Of a stretch of 64,000 bases of DNA, positions 50,001 through 57,096 are shown piece after piece; position 1 is the stretch's first letter; each line of letters begins with the position of its first letter. The translations under genes and the position numbers were made by a program. Below the pieces are notes generated by a model, which had not been told where the DNA came from, ran no database searches, and worked only from the letters and a program-made list of their open reading frames with translations. Origin of the DNA: Duganella aceris (GTDB lineage Bacteria > Pseudomonadota > Gammaproteobacteria > Burkholderiales > Burkholderiaceae_D); assembly GCF_011090165.1 (NCBI RefSeq), contig NZ_JAADJT010000013.1, positions 173,281 to 237,280 on the forward strand. Reading direction: 5' to 3'.

Positions 50001-52784
50001 CTGGCGCGCCAGATGGTGCAGGCGCACGCCTACTGGCGCCTGAAAGGGCTGGTGGTCGACCTGGTGATCTGGTACGAGGATCAGTCGGGCTACCGCCAGC
50101 TGCTGCAGGAACAGATCATGGGTCTGATCGCCTCCGGCATCGACGCGCAGGCGATCGACCGTCCGGGCGGCATCTTCGTGCGCCTGGCCGACCAGATCGC
50201 GAACGAGGACCGCATTCTGCTGCAATCGGTGGCGCGCGCCATCCTCAGCGACAGTCGCGGCACCCTGGCCGAGCAGATCAAGCGTCCCGGCCCGCCGTCG
50301 ATGCGCATGCCGCCGTTGATGGCGGACGGCCGCGGCGAATACGCCGACGCCGGCCAGGTCTCGCCGCCGGCGCGCAAGCTGATGCTGGAAAACGGCATCG
50401 GCGGCTTCGCGCCGGACGGCAAGGAATATGTGATCACCACCGGCGAAGAGCAGCGCACGCCGGCGCCGTGGTCCAACGTGCTGGCCAATCCGCAGTTCGG
50501 CACCGTGATCTCGGAAAGCGGCCAGGCCTACACCTGGCACGAGAACGCGCACGAATACCGCCTGACGCCGTGGCATAACGACCCGGTCAGCGACGGCAGC
50601 GGCGAAGCCTTCTACCTGCGCGATGAGCAGAGCGGCCAGTTCTGGTCGCCGACGGCCTTGCCGGCGCGCGGCAGCGGCGACTACGTCACGCGCCACGGCT
50701 TCGGCTACAGCGTGTTCGAGCACATCGAAGCCGGCATCTACACCGAGATGACCACCTTCGTCGCGGTCGACGCGCCGATCAAGTACACCGTGATCAAGGT
50801 GCGCAACGATACGCTGGTGACGCGCCGCCTGTCGGCCACCGGCTACGTCGAATGGGTGCTGGGCGACATGCGCTCCAAGTCCGGCATGCACATCATCACC
50901 GAGCTCGATCCGGTCAGCGGCGCGATGTTCGCCAAGAACCCGTACAACACCGAGTTCAATGGCCGCGTCGCCTTCTTCAACTGCGACGCCACGCTGCGCA
51001 CCGTCAGCGGCGACCGCACCGAGTTCCTGGGCCGTAACGGCACGCTGGCTTCGCCGGCGGCGCTCAAGCGTTCGCGCCTGTCGGGCAAGGTCGGCGCCGG
51101 GCTGGACGCCTGCGCCGCGATCCAGGCGCCGTTCGACCTGCTGCCGGGCCAGGAACGCGAGATCGTGTTCGTGCTGGGCGTGGGCGGCCGCCGCAATGCG
51201 GACGCCAGCAGCCTGGTACAGAAACACCGCAGCGCCGGCGCCGCGCAGGAAGCGCTCGACGCCGTGCACGCGCACTGGAACGAAACGCTGGGCGCGGTGC
51301 AGATCCAGACCCCGGAACCGGAACTGGACGTCATCGCCAACGGTTGGCTGATGTACCAGACCATCGCCTGCCGCATCTGGGCGCGCAGCGGCTACTACCA
51401 GTCCGGCGGCGCTTTCGGCTTCCGCGACCAGCTGCAGGACGCGATGGCGACCATCCACACCCAGCCGCATCTGCTGCGCGACCAGCTGATGCTGTGCGCC
51501 GCGCACCAGTTCCTGGAAGGCGACGTGCAGCACTGGTGGCACCCGCCGTCGGATCGCGGCGTGCGCACCCACTGCTCGGACGATTACCTGTGGCTGCCGC
51601 TGGGCACCTGGCGCTATGTGATCGGCACCGGCGACATGGCGCTGCTGGATGAAACCGCGCCGTATCTGGAAGGACGCCTGGTCAAGCCGGAAGAGGACTC
51701 CTACTACGACCTGCCGACCCGCTCCAACGAGCACGGCACGCTGTACGACCATTGCGTGCGCGCGATCCGCAACGGCCTGCGCTTCGGCGAACACGGCCTG
51801 CCGCTGATCGGCTCATGCGACTGGAACGACGGCATGGACAAGGTCGGCGAACATGGCAAGGGCGAGAGCGTGTGGCTGGCCTTCTTCCTGTGCGAAGTGC
51901 TGAAGCGCTTCGCCGAAGTGGCGGAACTGCGCCAGGACCTGGACTTCGCCGCCGAGTGCCGCGACCACGCCAAGAAGCTGGCCGCCAATGTCGAGCAGAA
52001 CGCCTGGGACGGCGAGTGGTATCGCCGCGCCTACTTCGACGACGGCACGCCGCTCGGCTCGCACACCAATGAGGAATGCCAGATCGATTCGATCTCGCAG
52101 AGCTGGGGCGTGCTGTCCGGCGCCGCCGATCCGGTGCGGGTGCGCGGCGCGATGGAGCAGGTCAACCAGCGCCTGGTGCGCCGCGACTCCGGCATCATCC
52201 AGCTGCTCGACCCGCCGTTCGACAAGGCCGGGCCGAATCCGGGCTACATCCGCGGCTACGTGCCGGGCGTGCGCGAGAACGGCGGGCAGTACACCCACGC
52301 CGCGATCTGGACCGCCATGGCCTTCGCCAGCCTGGGCGACACCGAACGCGCCTGGGAACTGGCGCGCATGATCAATCCGGTCATGCACGGCCGCACCGCC
52401 GAAAGCACGGCGATCTACAAGGTGGAACCGTATGTGGTGACCGCCGACGTGTACGCGGTCGCGCCGCACGTCGGACGCGGCGGCTGGAGCTGGTACACCG
52501 GCTCGTCGGGCTGGATGTACCGCCTGATCATCGAATCGCTGTTGGGATTGACGCGCACCGCGCACCACCTGACGCTGGCGCCGCGCATGCCGGAAGGCTG
52601 GAACACGTTCACGCTGAGCTATCGCTATGGCCGCTCGACGTATGTGATCCGCGTGGTGAAGGCCGAGGGCGGGGCGCCGCTGCTGACGGTGGACGGCGTG
52701 CCGCAGCACGACCAGATGGTCGAGCTGAGCGACACCGGCAACGTGCATCAGGTCGAACTGCTGCTGCCGGCGCCGAAGGCTTAA
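44016..52784 (+). CDS. ndvB: Cyclic beta-1,2-glucan synthase (NdvB/ChvB family)
   Basis: 2922-residue inner-membrane enzyme that makes cyclic beta-1,2-glucan from UDP-glucose for periplasmic osmoregulation and host interaction. Hydrophobic segments near residues 425-475 flank the GT84 glycosyltransferase region (TLDTDTQLPRDAA near 640), with more membrane segments at about 840-1010. A glycoamylase-like domain follows (NWYDTQSLKPLHPIY near 1108, GISESGYNTVDAS near 1470). Two GH94-type beta-sandwich regions and the (alpha/alpha)6 phosphorylase domain with GSCDWNDGMDKVG (near 2602) set chain length. It starts at TTG, with GAGG upstream; no nearby in-frame ATG fits better. It converges on the exporter gene with an 8-bp gap. 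Confidence 0.95.
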   Translation: MTKSNPLLPDISLGFRESPAGALLSDEDDEDLPLRAELFSAAQMAAHGKTLAAHHELSKRGGRDRLLSRLAENAAVIDSTCDELTAAVKAGRQITPASEWLLDNFYLIEEQIRIARRHLPKNYSKELPRLGKGAPEGTPRVYKIALEIISHGDGRVDPESLCRFVDAYQEVATLKLGELWAIPIMLRLALIENLRRVAARVADNRIHRDLANTWADQMTDVAEKNPSGLILMVADMARSNPPITSAFVAELARRLQGQSPALTLALSWITHRLAETGQTIEQQIQAEIQQQATEQVSIANSIGSLRFLGTMDWQEFVESMSVVEQTLRQDPSGVYGQMDFATRDNYRHAIEKIAKRSRFSEVEVAQQTLQLAQAHYEGGDKRHGHVGFYLIGGGLAALEKQAGMRRPWLEALQQTSSASPLTSYLGAIAAFALVSTALLLERGAAHGANKIELAALGVLALLGSSQLALSLVNWVATLVTRPHPLPRMDYKEGIPTDARSLVVVPTLAYSKENIEELCEQLEVRFLANRDPNLVFGLLTDFADAAAESLIGDAPLLEQMQRCIEDLNRKYAMHPNGDPATPFLLLHRPRLWNPQEGVWMGYERKRGKLEDLNRFLRGGARDKFSLIVGDTTQLESIRYVITLDTDTQLPRDAAAQFIATMQHPLNRARIDTARGRVVEGYGILQPRVAVSLPSENASRYEKMCGGEPGIDPYTRTVSDVYQDVFLEGSFIGKGIYDVDVFEQVLGHRLPENQILSHDLLEGCYLRAGLLSDAQLYEEYPARYSDDVSRRQRWIRGDWQLISWLFGRVPNGSGKRERNPLSLLSRWKLFDNLRRSLTAPALVLSLITAWRWLPDPWMWTGAVLAVIFTQPLVSMLHDLFRRPEDTLWSQHLRASMRRAGVQFSHAILMLVFLPYEAYFSLDAILRSIWRMTVSHRHLLEWRASGLARVAAGTAGVWRTMWASPVLALFVGGALLGWRPASLAPASLFLLAWLVAPAVADWISRPIHRKHAELTPEQNQFLHKLARRTWAYFDRFVGPEDNWLPPDNMQEHPAQVIAHRTSPTNIGMALLANLSATDFGYITVAQLIARTDQTMSTMDKLERHQGHFYNWYDTQSLKPLHPIYISTVDSGNLAGHLLTLQPGLTGLYDQPVLGPQIVDGIAATLRVLQETMSGTTPAQAPQTGGGASDPAQSEPDEGADAGGDTHDINAVMALLSPAPDASNVQQLYLWLARMCAAVEAFQSHADAHGEAAAMWGASLLLQCRAALDELTLLTPWATLPTDAVFDTAVSRMPTLRELAGLAHATAAIPVTDLAPAERERQQQLAQLFEQGSAAAHDRMRALAELAQRACSFAQMEYGFLYNSTTSLLAIGYNVSERRLDASYYDLLASEVRLASFVAIAQGQLPQEHWFALGRQLCIVAGKPVLLSWSGSMFEYLMPLLVMPNYPSTLLDQTYHAVIDAQIDYGKRHNVPWGISESGYNTVDASLNYQYRAFGVPGLGLKRGLADDLVIAPYASMMGLMVQPEASCVNLQKMAELGYMGRYGFFEAIDYTPSRLPRGQTAAIIRSFMVHHQGMGLLALSYLLHDRPMQRRFESDPLLQSTLLVLQERSPQVGAFYSNTTELAAIRSTVPEQSMPMRILTQHSTPVPETQLLSNGRYHVMVTNAGGSYSRWKDLAVTRWREDSTRDNWGNFCYVRDMEDGEFWSTTYQPTLVDPRKHEVIFSEGRAEFRRSDRGLDLYTEIVVSPEDDIELRRTRITNKTDRVRTIEVTSFAEVVMAPAAADNAHQAFSKLFVQTEILRDENAILCTRRPRGQTDVMPWLMHSMMVHDAPAGAVSFETDRSRFLGRGNTTVAPSAMLDEGPLSGGEGSVLDPVVAIRYTITLQPDQTAIVDIVTGMTEQRDAALHLIDKYQDKHLADRVFELAWTHSQVVLRQLNASEADAQLYGRLANSVIYPNAALRADAGTLIKNQRGQSGLWAYAISGDLPIVLLQIKDPANIELARQMVQAHAYWRLKGLVVDLVIWYEDQSGYRQLLQEQIMGLIASGIDAQAIDRPGGIFVRLADQIANEDRILLQSVARAILSDSRGTLAEQIKRPGPPSMRMPPLMADGRGEYADAGQVSPPARKLMLENGIGGFAPDGKEYVITTGEEQRTPAPWSNVLANPQFGTVISESGQAYTWHENAHEYRLTPWHNDPVSDGSGEAFYLRDEQSGQFWSPTALPARGSGDYVTRHGFGYSVFEHIEAGIYTEMTTFVAVDAPIKYTVIKVRNDTLVTRRLSATGYVEWVLGDMRSKSGMHIITELDPVSGAMFAKNPYNTEFNGRVAFFNCDATLRTVSGDRTEFLGRNGTLASPAALKRSRLSGKVGAGLDACAAIQAPFDLLPGQEREIVFVLGVGGRRNADASSLVQKHRSAGAAQEALDAVHAHWNETLGAVQIQTPEPELDVIANGWLMYQTIACRIWARSGYYQSGGAFGFRDQLQDAMATIHTQPHLLRDQLMLCAAHQFLEGDVQHWWHPPSDRGVRTHCSDDYLWLPLGTWRYVIGTGDMALLDETAPYLEGRLVKPEEDSYYDLPTRSNEHGTLYDHCVRAIRNGLRFGEHGLPLIGSCDWNDGMDKVGEHGKGESVWLAFFLCEVLKRFAEVAELRQDLDFAAECRDHAKKLAANVEQNAWDGEWYRRAYFDDGTPLGSHTNEECQIDSISQSWGVLSGAADPVRVRGAMEQVNQRLVRRDSGIIQLLDPPFDKAGPNPGYIRGYVPGVRENGGQYTHAAIWTAMAFASLGDTERAWELARMINPVMHGRTAESTAIYKVEPYVVTADVYAVAPHVGRGGWSWYTGSSGWMYRLIIESLLGLTRTAHHLTLAPRMPEGWNTFTLSYRYGRSTYVIRVVKAEGGAPLLTVDGVPQHDQMVELSDTGNVHQVELLLPAPKA

Positions 52785-52792
52785 AGCTTCAA

Positions 52793-53368
52793 TCAGATAC
52801 CCAGCCGGGCGCCCGCGCCCAGCAGGGTGGCGATGCCCAACGCCGCGAAGATCATGGCGGCGATGCCGTGCACCAGTTTCAGCGGAATGCGGCCGGCGAT
52901 CCTGTCCCCCAGGTACACCGCCGGCACATTGGCCAGCATCATGCCGAAGGTGGTGCCGCAGACGACCGCGATCATGCTGTCGTAGCGCGCCGCCAAGGCC
53001 ACCGTGGCCACCTGCGTCTTGTCGCCCATTTCGGCGATGAAGAAGGCGATCAGCGTGGTCAGGAACACCCCGTATTTGGCCAGCGCCAGGTCGTCGTCGT
53101 CGATCTTGTCCGGCACCAGCGTCCACGCCGCCATCGCGAGGAAGGACGCGCCCAGCACCCAGCGCAGGATGTCGGGGCCGAGCAGCCCGGTGATCCAGGT
53201 GCCGATGGCGGCCGCGAACGCATGGTTGGCGATGGTGGCGACGAAAATCGCGGCGATGATGGGCAAGGGACGGCGGAACTTGGCGGCCAGGACGAAGGCG
53301 AGCAGCTGGGTTTTGTCGCCGATTTCAGCGAGGGCGACGATGCCGGTGGAGACGAAGAAAGCTTCCAT
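52793..53368 (-). CDS. TMEM165/GDT1 (UPF0016) family manganese exporter, MneA-like
   Basis: 191 residues with six predicted membrane segments. They contain the two inverted-repeat signatures EIGDKTQLLAF (near 15) and EMGDKTQVATVAL (near 108), whose acidic residues bind the cation. Family members export Mn2+ (MneA in Vibrio) or exchange Ca2+/Mn2+. A yybP-ykoY manganese riboswitch lies upstream, which makes Mn2+ export the best call. No Shine-Dalgarno sequence precedes the ATG at 53368; instead there is CATCCTC, so translation may depend on leader structure. Confidence 0.93.
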   Translation of the reverse strand: MEAFFVSTGIVALAEIGDKTQLLAFVLAAKFRRPLPIIAAIFVATIANHAFAAAIGTWITGLLGPDILRWVLGASFLAMAAWTLVPDKIDDDDLALAKYGVFLTTLIAFFIAEMGDKTQVATVALAARYDSMIAVVCGTTFGMMLANVPAVYLGDRIAGRIPLKLVHGIAAMIFAALGIATLLGAGARLGI

Positions 53369-53388
53369 GAGGATGTGTGTGAAGTACG

Positions 53389-53442
53389 CGGGCCGGAACG
53401 ATTAACCAATGATCGATGCGCGGCTCCGGCCCGGAATGGCCG
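53389..53442 (-). promoter_or_regulatory. Riboswitch expression platform with two alternative hairpins
   Basis: On the RNA (leftward strand), CGGGCCGGA pairs either locally, in a hairpin closed by GCGGC/GCCGC (53419-53442 on the plus strand), or with TCCGGCCCG downstream (53425-53433 with 53389-53397). The two are mutually exclusive because the same bases take part. The second forms about 20 nt before the start codon. Neither ends in a T-run, so translational or Rho-linked control is more likely than intrinsic termination. Confidence 0.55.
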
Positions 53443-53444
53443 CA

Positions 53445-53560
53445 CAAGGATCATGGTCTCGTCAAGTTTTTCAACCACCTGCACCACGGTCTGCGGACCG
53501 ATTATGTTGACACAGGTTCTTGCGCCGGGGAGGCGCAAGCCGACTACTCCCCACTGAACA
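53445..53560 (-). ncRNA. Manganese riboswitch (yybP-ykoY)
   Basis: On the leftward strand the conserved parts occur in order: GGGGAGTAG (53552-53544), GTCAACATAATCGG then a GTCCGCAGAC segment, and finally GACGAGACC (53463-53455). These are the hallmark L1 and L3 loops that bind Mn2+ in yybP-ykoY riboswitches. It precedes a TMEM165/GDT1 gene, one of the best-known members of this regulon, so Mn2+ should switch the exporter on. The outer boundaries are approximate. Confidence 0.88.
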
Positions 53561-53587
53561 GGCAGGATCATATCATAGGTTAGCGGC

Positions 53588-53616
53588 TGTACACATGCGA
53601 GATACATGGCTATGCT
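53588..53616 (+). promoter_or_regulatory. Promoter of the M1 peptidase operon
   Basis: TGTACA (53588-53593) and TATGCT (53611-53616) are 17 bp apart; the first matches the -35 consensus at four of six positions. Overlapping TATGAT boxes on the other strand at 53577-53567 could serve the riboswitch transcript. Confidence 0.5.
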
Positions 53617-53656
53617 ATTCTGCTCCGCGCCTGTGCAATTCATAGAAAAGATCACC

Positions 53657-55501
53657 ATGCCTATCAAGAAGACCATGTCCGCGATCGTGCTATCCGCACT
53701 GATGTCGCTTGCCGCCCATGCCGACCCATTGAGCTACGCCCGCTACGACCAGGTGCGCACCAGCGACCTGTATCTCGACCTGAAGGCCGACTTCGGCCAC
53801 AAGACCCTGGGCGGCTACGCCGAGCTGACGCTGAACTGGATCGACAAGTCGGCCCGCACGCTGGTGCTGGACACGAATGAACTGAGCATCTCCAAGGTGC
53901 AGGTGCTGAATCCCGCCGGCCGCTGGGTCGCCGCCTCCTTCATGCTCGACAAGCTGGACGTGGAGAAGGGCCGCGCGCTGCGCATCGCCCTGCCGTTCCA
54001 GCCGCAGAAGGTGCGCGTCTACTACCGCACCGCGCCATCGGCCGCCGCGCTGCAATGGATGCTGCCGGAGCAGACCATGTCCGGCAAACGCCCGTTCATG
54101 TTCAGCCAGTCGCAGGACATCAACGCCCGCTCGTGGGCGCCGGTGCAGGACACGCCGGCGGTGCGCTTCACCTACAGCGCCCGCATCGACGCCCCGGCCG
54201 GCCTGCGCGTCGTGATGAGCGCCGAGAACGACCAGAACGCCACCGGCGCCGGCGGCTGGAAGTTCAAGATGGCGCAGCCGATTCCATCCTACCTGCTGGC
54301 GATCGCCATCGGCGAGATCGAGGTACGCAACCTCGGCCCGCGCTCCGCCGTCTACGCCGAACCGGCGCGCATCGAAGCCGCCGCCGCCGAGCTGGCCGAC
54401 ACCGAGAAAATGATCGCCGCCGCCGAAGGCCTGTACGGCCCGTATCGCTGGGACAGGTACGACATGATCGTGCTGCCGCCATCGTTCCCGTTCGGCGGCA
54501 TGGAGAACCCGCGCCTGACCTTCGTCACCCCGACCATGATCGCCGGCGACAAGAGCCTGGTCGACCTGATCGCGCACGAACTGGCGCACTCGTGGTCCGG
54601 CAACCTGGTGACCAACGCCTCGTGGAAGCACATGTGGCTCAACGAAGGCTTCACCACCTACGTCACCACCCGCATCGTCGAGAAGCTGTACGGCGAAGAG
54701 ATCGCCGAGATGAACCTGCAGGTGGAGCAGGAGGAAGCGATGTCCTCGCTGGCCAACATCCCCGCCGCCAAGCAGGTGCTGGCCACGCGCGGCGCCGACA
54801 ACGACCCGAAAGCCTACTCCGACGGCGGCCTGATTTATCCGAAGGGCGCCTGGTTCCTGCGCACGCTGGAGCAGCGCGCCGGCCGCGACGTGTTCGATCC
54901 CTTCCTGCGCGGCTGGTTCGACTCGCACGCGTTCAAGTCCGCCACCACCGACGAATTCATCGACTACCTGAAAAAGAACCTGCTCGACGCGCATCCCGAA
55001 TACATGGCGCAGGCGGAGCTGGACGAATGGCTGTACGCGCCCGGCATTCCGGCCAGCGCCAAGCACGCCGTCTCGCCGCGCCTGGCCACGCTGGACGCGC
55101 AGCGCACCGCATGGCTGAAGGGCGAGCTGCCGATCGCCGAATTGAACGGCAAGAACTGGGTCGCGCTGGAATGGATGCACTTCCTGAACGACATCAACGG
55201 CAAGGCCAACGCCGCGCAGATGGCGGAGCTGGACCAGGTCTTCGGCCTGGCCAAGAGCGGCAACAACGAGATCGCCTTCCGCTTCTATCTCGGCTCCGTC
55301 AGGGCCGGCTACAACGTGCGCGAACCGCTGAACACCTTCCTCATGAGCGTCGGCCGCCAGAAGTTCGTGGTGCCGCTGTACACCGCGCTGCTGAAGAACC
55401 CGGCCGACAAGGACTGGGCCAAGGCCGTCTACGCCAAGGCGCGCTCGCACTATCACCCTGTAACCCAGGCCTCGGTCGACAAACAATTTAAAAAACAATG
55501 A
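53657..55501 (+). CDS. M1 family aminopeptidase, exported
   Basis: 614 residues. A signal peptide (about 1-23, ending SLAAHA) is followed by the beta-saddle domain and the gluzincin core. The exopeptidase motif reads GGMENPRLTF (GxMEN type). Zinc ligands fit His307, His311 and Glu330 in HELAHSW and LNEGF, with the family's standard spacing. The C-terminal helical domain resembles LTA4H/cold-active aminopeptidases. I start at ATG 53657, directly before the signal peptide; the open frame extends to 53606. It overlaps the next gene by four bases. Confidence 0.93.
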   Translation: MPIKKTMSAIVLSALMSLAAHADPLSYARYDQVRTSDLYLDLKADFGHKTLGGYAELTLNWIDKSARTLVLDTNELSISKVQVLNPAGRWVAASFMLDKLDVEKGRALRIALPFQPQKVRVYYRTAPSAAALQWMLPEQTMSGKRPFMFSQSQDINARSWAPVQDTPAVRFTYSARIDAPAGLRVVMSAENDQNATGAGGWKFKMAQPIPSYLLAIAIGEIEVRNLGPRSAVYAEPARIEAAAAELADTEKMIAAAEGLYGPYRWDRYDMIVLPPSFPFGGMENPRLTFVTPTMIAGDKSLVDLIAHELAHSWSGNLVTNASWKHMWLNEGFTTYVTTRIVEKLYGEEIAEMNLQVEQEEAMSSLANIPAAKQVLATRGADNDPKAYSDGGLIYPKGAWFLRTLEQRAGRDVFDPFLRGWFDSHAFKSATTDEFIDYLKKNLLDAHPEYMAQAELDEWLYAPGIPASAKHAVSPRLATLDAQRTAWLKGELPIAELNGKNWVALEWMHFLNDINGKANAAQMAELDQVFGLAKSGNNEIAFRFYLGSVRAGYNVREPLNTFLMSVGRQKFVVPLYTALLKNPADKDWAKAVYAKARSHYHPVTQASVDKQFKKQ

Positions 55502-57096
55502 AGCTTTCACGTACTTTCGTCTCGACCGCGCTGACGCTGGCCTTCCTCGGCAACGCCGTTGGCGCGCCGGTCGCCGTCGCACCGCCGGCGGCCGCCGTCC
55601 CCGCCTTCAATCTGGACTCGGACGTCAACCTGGCGCTGAAGACCTTCGACGTGCCCGGCATGGCGATCGCCATCGTCAAGGACGGCAAGGTGGTCGTCGC
55701 CAAGGGGTACGGCGTGCGCAAGCTGGGCGATCCGGCGCCGGTCGACGGCAAGACGCTGTTTGAAGTGGCGTCGAACTCCAAGGCCTTCACCGCCGCAGCG
55801 CTGGCGATGCTGGTGGACGAAGGCAAGCTGGCATGGGACGACCCGGTCACCAAGCACCTGCCGGGCTTCCAGATGTTCGACTCCTACGTGACCGGCGAGA
55901 TGACCGTGCGCGACCTGCTGACGCACCGCAGCGGCCTCGGTCTGGGCGCCGGCGATTTGCTGTGGTGGCCGAGCACCGACTTCAGCACCGACGAAATCAT
56001 CGCCAGGCTGCGCCACATCAAGCCGACCACCAGCTTCCGCAGTAGCTACGCCTACGACAACCTGCTCTACATCGTCGCCGGCAAGATCATCGCCGAGAAG
56101 AGCGGCAAGCCGTGGGGCCAGGCGATCCACGAGCGCATCCTCGCACCGCTGGGCATGAACGGCACCAAGACCAGCGTCGCCGAGATGCTGGCCAGCGACG
56201 ACTACTCCGCACCGCACAGCAAGATCAACGACAAGATCTCGGTGGTCAAGCCGATACCGGTGCCGAACGCGGTCGGCGCGGTCGGCATCAACACCAGCGC
56301 CGAGGACATCGCGCGCTGGATGACGGTGCTGCTCAATCAAGGCAAGATGGACAACGGCGAACAGCTGTTCAGCGCCAAACAATCCGCCGAACTGTGGAGC
56401 GAGCAGACGCCGATCCGCATCCGCGAACCCAAGCCGGCGCTGGCCGCGACCAAGCCGAACTTCAGCGCCTACGGCCTGGGCTTCCAGCTGCGCGACTACA
56501 AGGGCCGCAAGCTCGCCATGCACGGCGGCGCGCTGGTGGGCTTCTACTCGACGGTGCTGATGGTGCCGGAAGAGAAGCTCGGCATCGCCATCCTGACCAA
56601 CGCCGAGAACAGCCCGGCGATGGCGTCGCTGTACTGGCGCATCCTGGACCAGTACCTGAACGTGCCGCCGTCCGACTGGATCAAGCTGTACGCCGACCAA
56701 CAGGAAGCGATGCACAAGGCGGAACTGGAGCGGCAGGGCAAGGAAGTCTCCGCGCGCGCCGCCAAGTCGTCGCCGTCGCTGCCGCTGGCATCCTACGACG
56801 GCGAGTACGAGGACGCATGGTATGGCAAGGTCACCATCCAGGCCGAAGGCAAGAAACGCATCATGCGCTTCACCCGCACGCCGGACCTGACGGGAGAGCT
56901 GGAGCACTTCCAGCACGACACCTTCATCGTCCGCTGGAAGGAGCGCAGCTTCAACGCCGACGCCTACGTGACGTTCGCGCTGAATCCCGACGGCAGCATC
57001 GAACGCATGAAGATGGCGCCGATCTCCACCGAAACGGACTTCAGCTACGATTTCAAGGACCTGACGTTCACGCCGGTGAAAGCGAAGACGCCATGA
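55498..57096 (+). CDS. Serine hydrolase (class C beta-lactamase/DD-peptidase fold) with DUF3471-like tail
   Basis: 532 residues with a signal peptide (about 1-21, ending GNAVGA). The active-site motifs are SNSKAF (Ser-x-x-Lys near 92-95), YAYDN (Tyr-x-Asn near 183) and HGG near 341. After residue 400 a lipocalin-like DUF3471 domain (SYDGEYEDAWYGKV) completes the protein. This architecture is typical of esterase or D-aminopeptidase-like enzymes rather than true antibiotic resistance beta-lactamases. Its ATG overlaps the M1 gene stop and its own stop overlaps the next ATG, so the three genes are translationally coupled. Confidence 0.92.
   Translation: MKLSRTFVSTALTLAFLGNAVGAPVAVAPPAAAVPAFNLDSDVNLALKTFDVPGMAIAIVKDGKVVVAKGYGVRKLGDPAPVDGKTLFEVASNSKAFTAAALAMLVDEGKLAWDDPVTKHLPGFQMFDSYVTGEMTVRDLLTHRSGLGLGAGDLLWWPSTDFSTDEIIARLRHIKPTTSFRSSYAYDNLLYIVAGKIIAEKSGKPWGQAIHERILAPLGMNGTKTSVAEMLASDDYSAPHSKINDKISVVKPIPVPNAVGAVGINTSAEDIARWMTVLLNQGKMDNGEQLFSAKQSAELWSEQTPIRIREPKPALAATKPNFSAYGLGFQLRDYKGRKLAMHGGALVGFYSTVLMVPEEKLGIAILTNAENSPAMASLYWRILDQYLNVPPSDWIKLYADQQEAMHKAELERQGKEVSARAAKSSPSLPLASYDGEYEDAWYGKVTIQAEGKKRIMRFTRTPDLTGELEHFQHDTFIVRWKERSFNADAYVTFALNPDGSIERMKMAPISTETDFSYDFKDLTFTPVKAKTP

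Noticed and set aside
44370..51794. 2474-codon open frame antisense to the glucan synthase
   Set aside because: It mirrors the codon periodicity of the GC-rich sense gene, is dominated by Arg/His/Gly/Val/Gln with no recognisable domain, and the sense strand encodes a full conserved enzyme.
55498..57096. Antibiotic resistance beta-lactamase
   Set aside because: The DUF3471-like tail, operon with a peptidase and motif context fit an esterase/D-peptidase-type serine hydrolase rather than AmpC.
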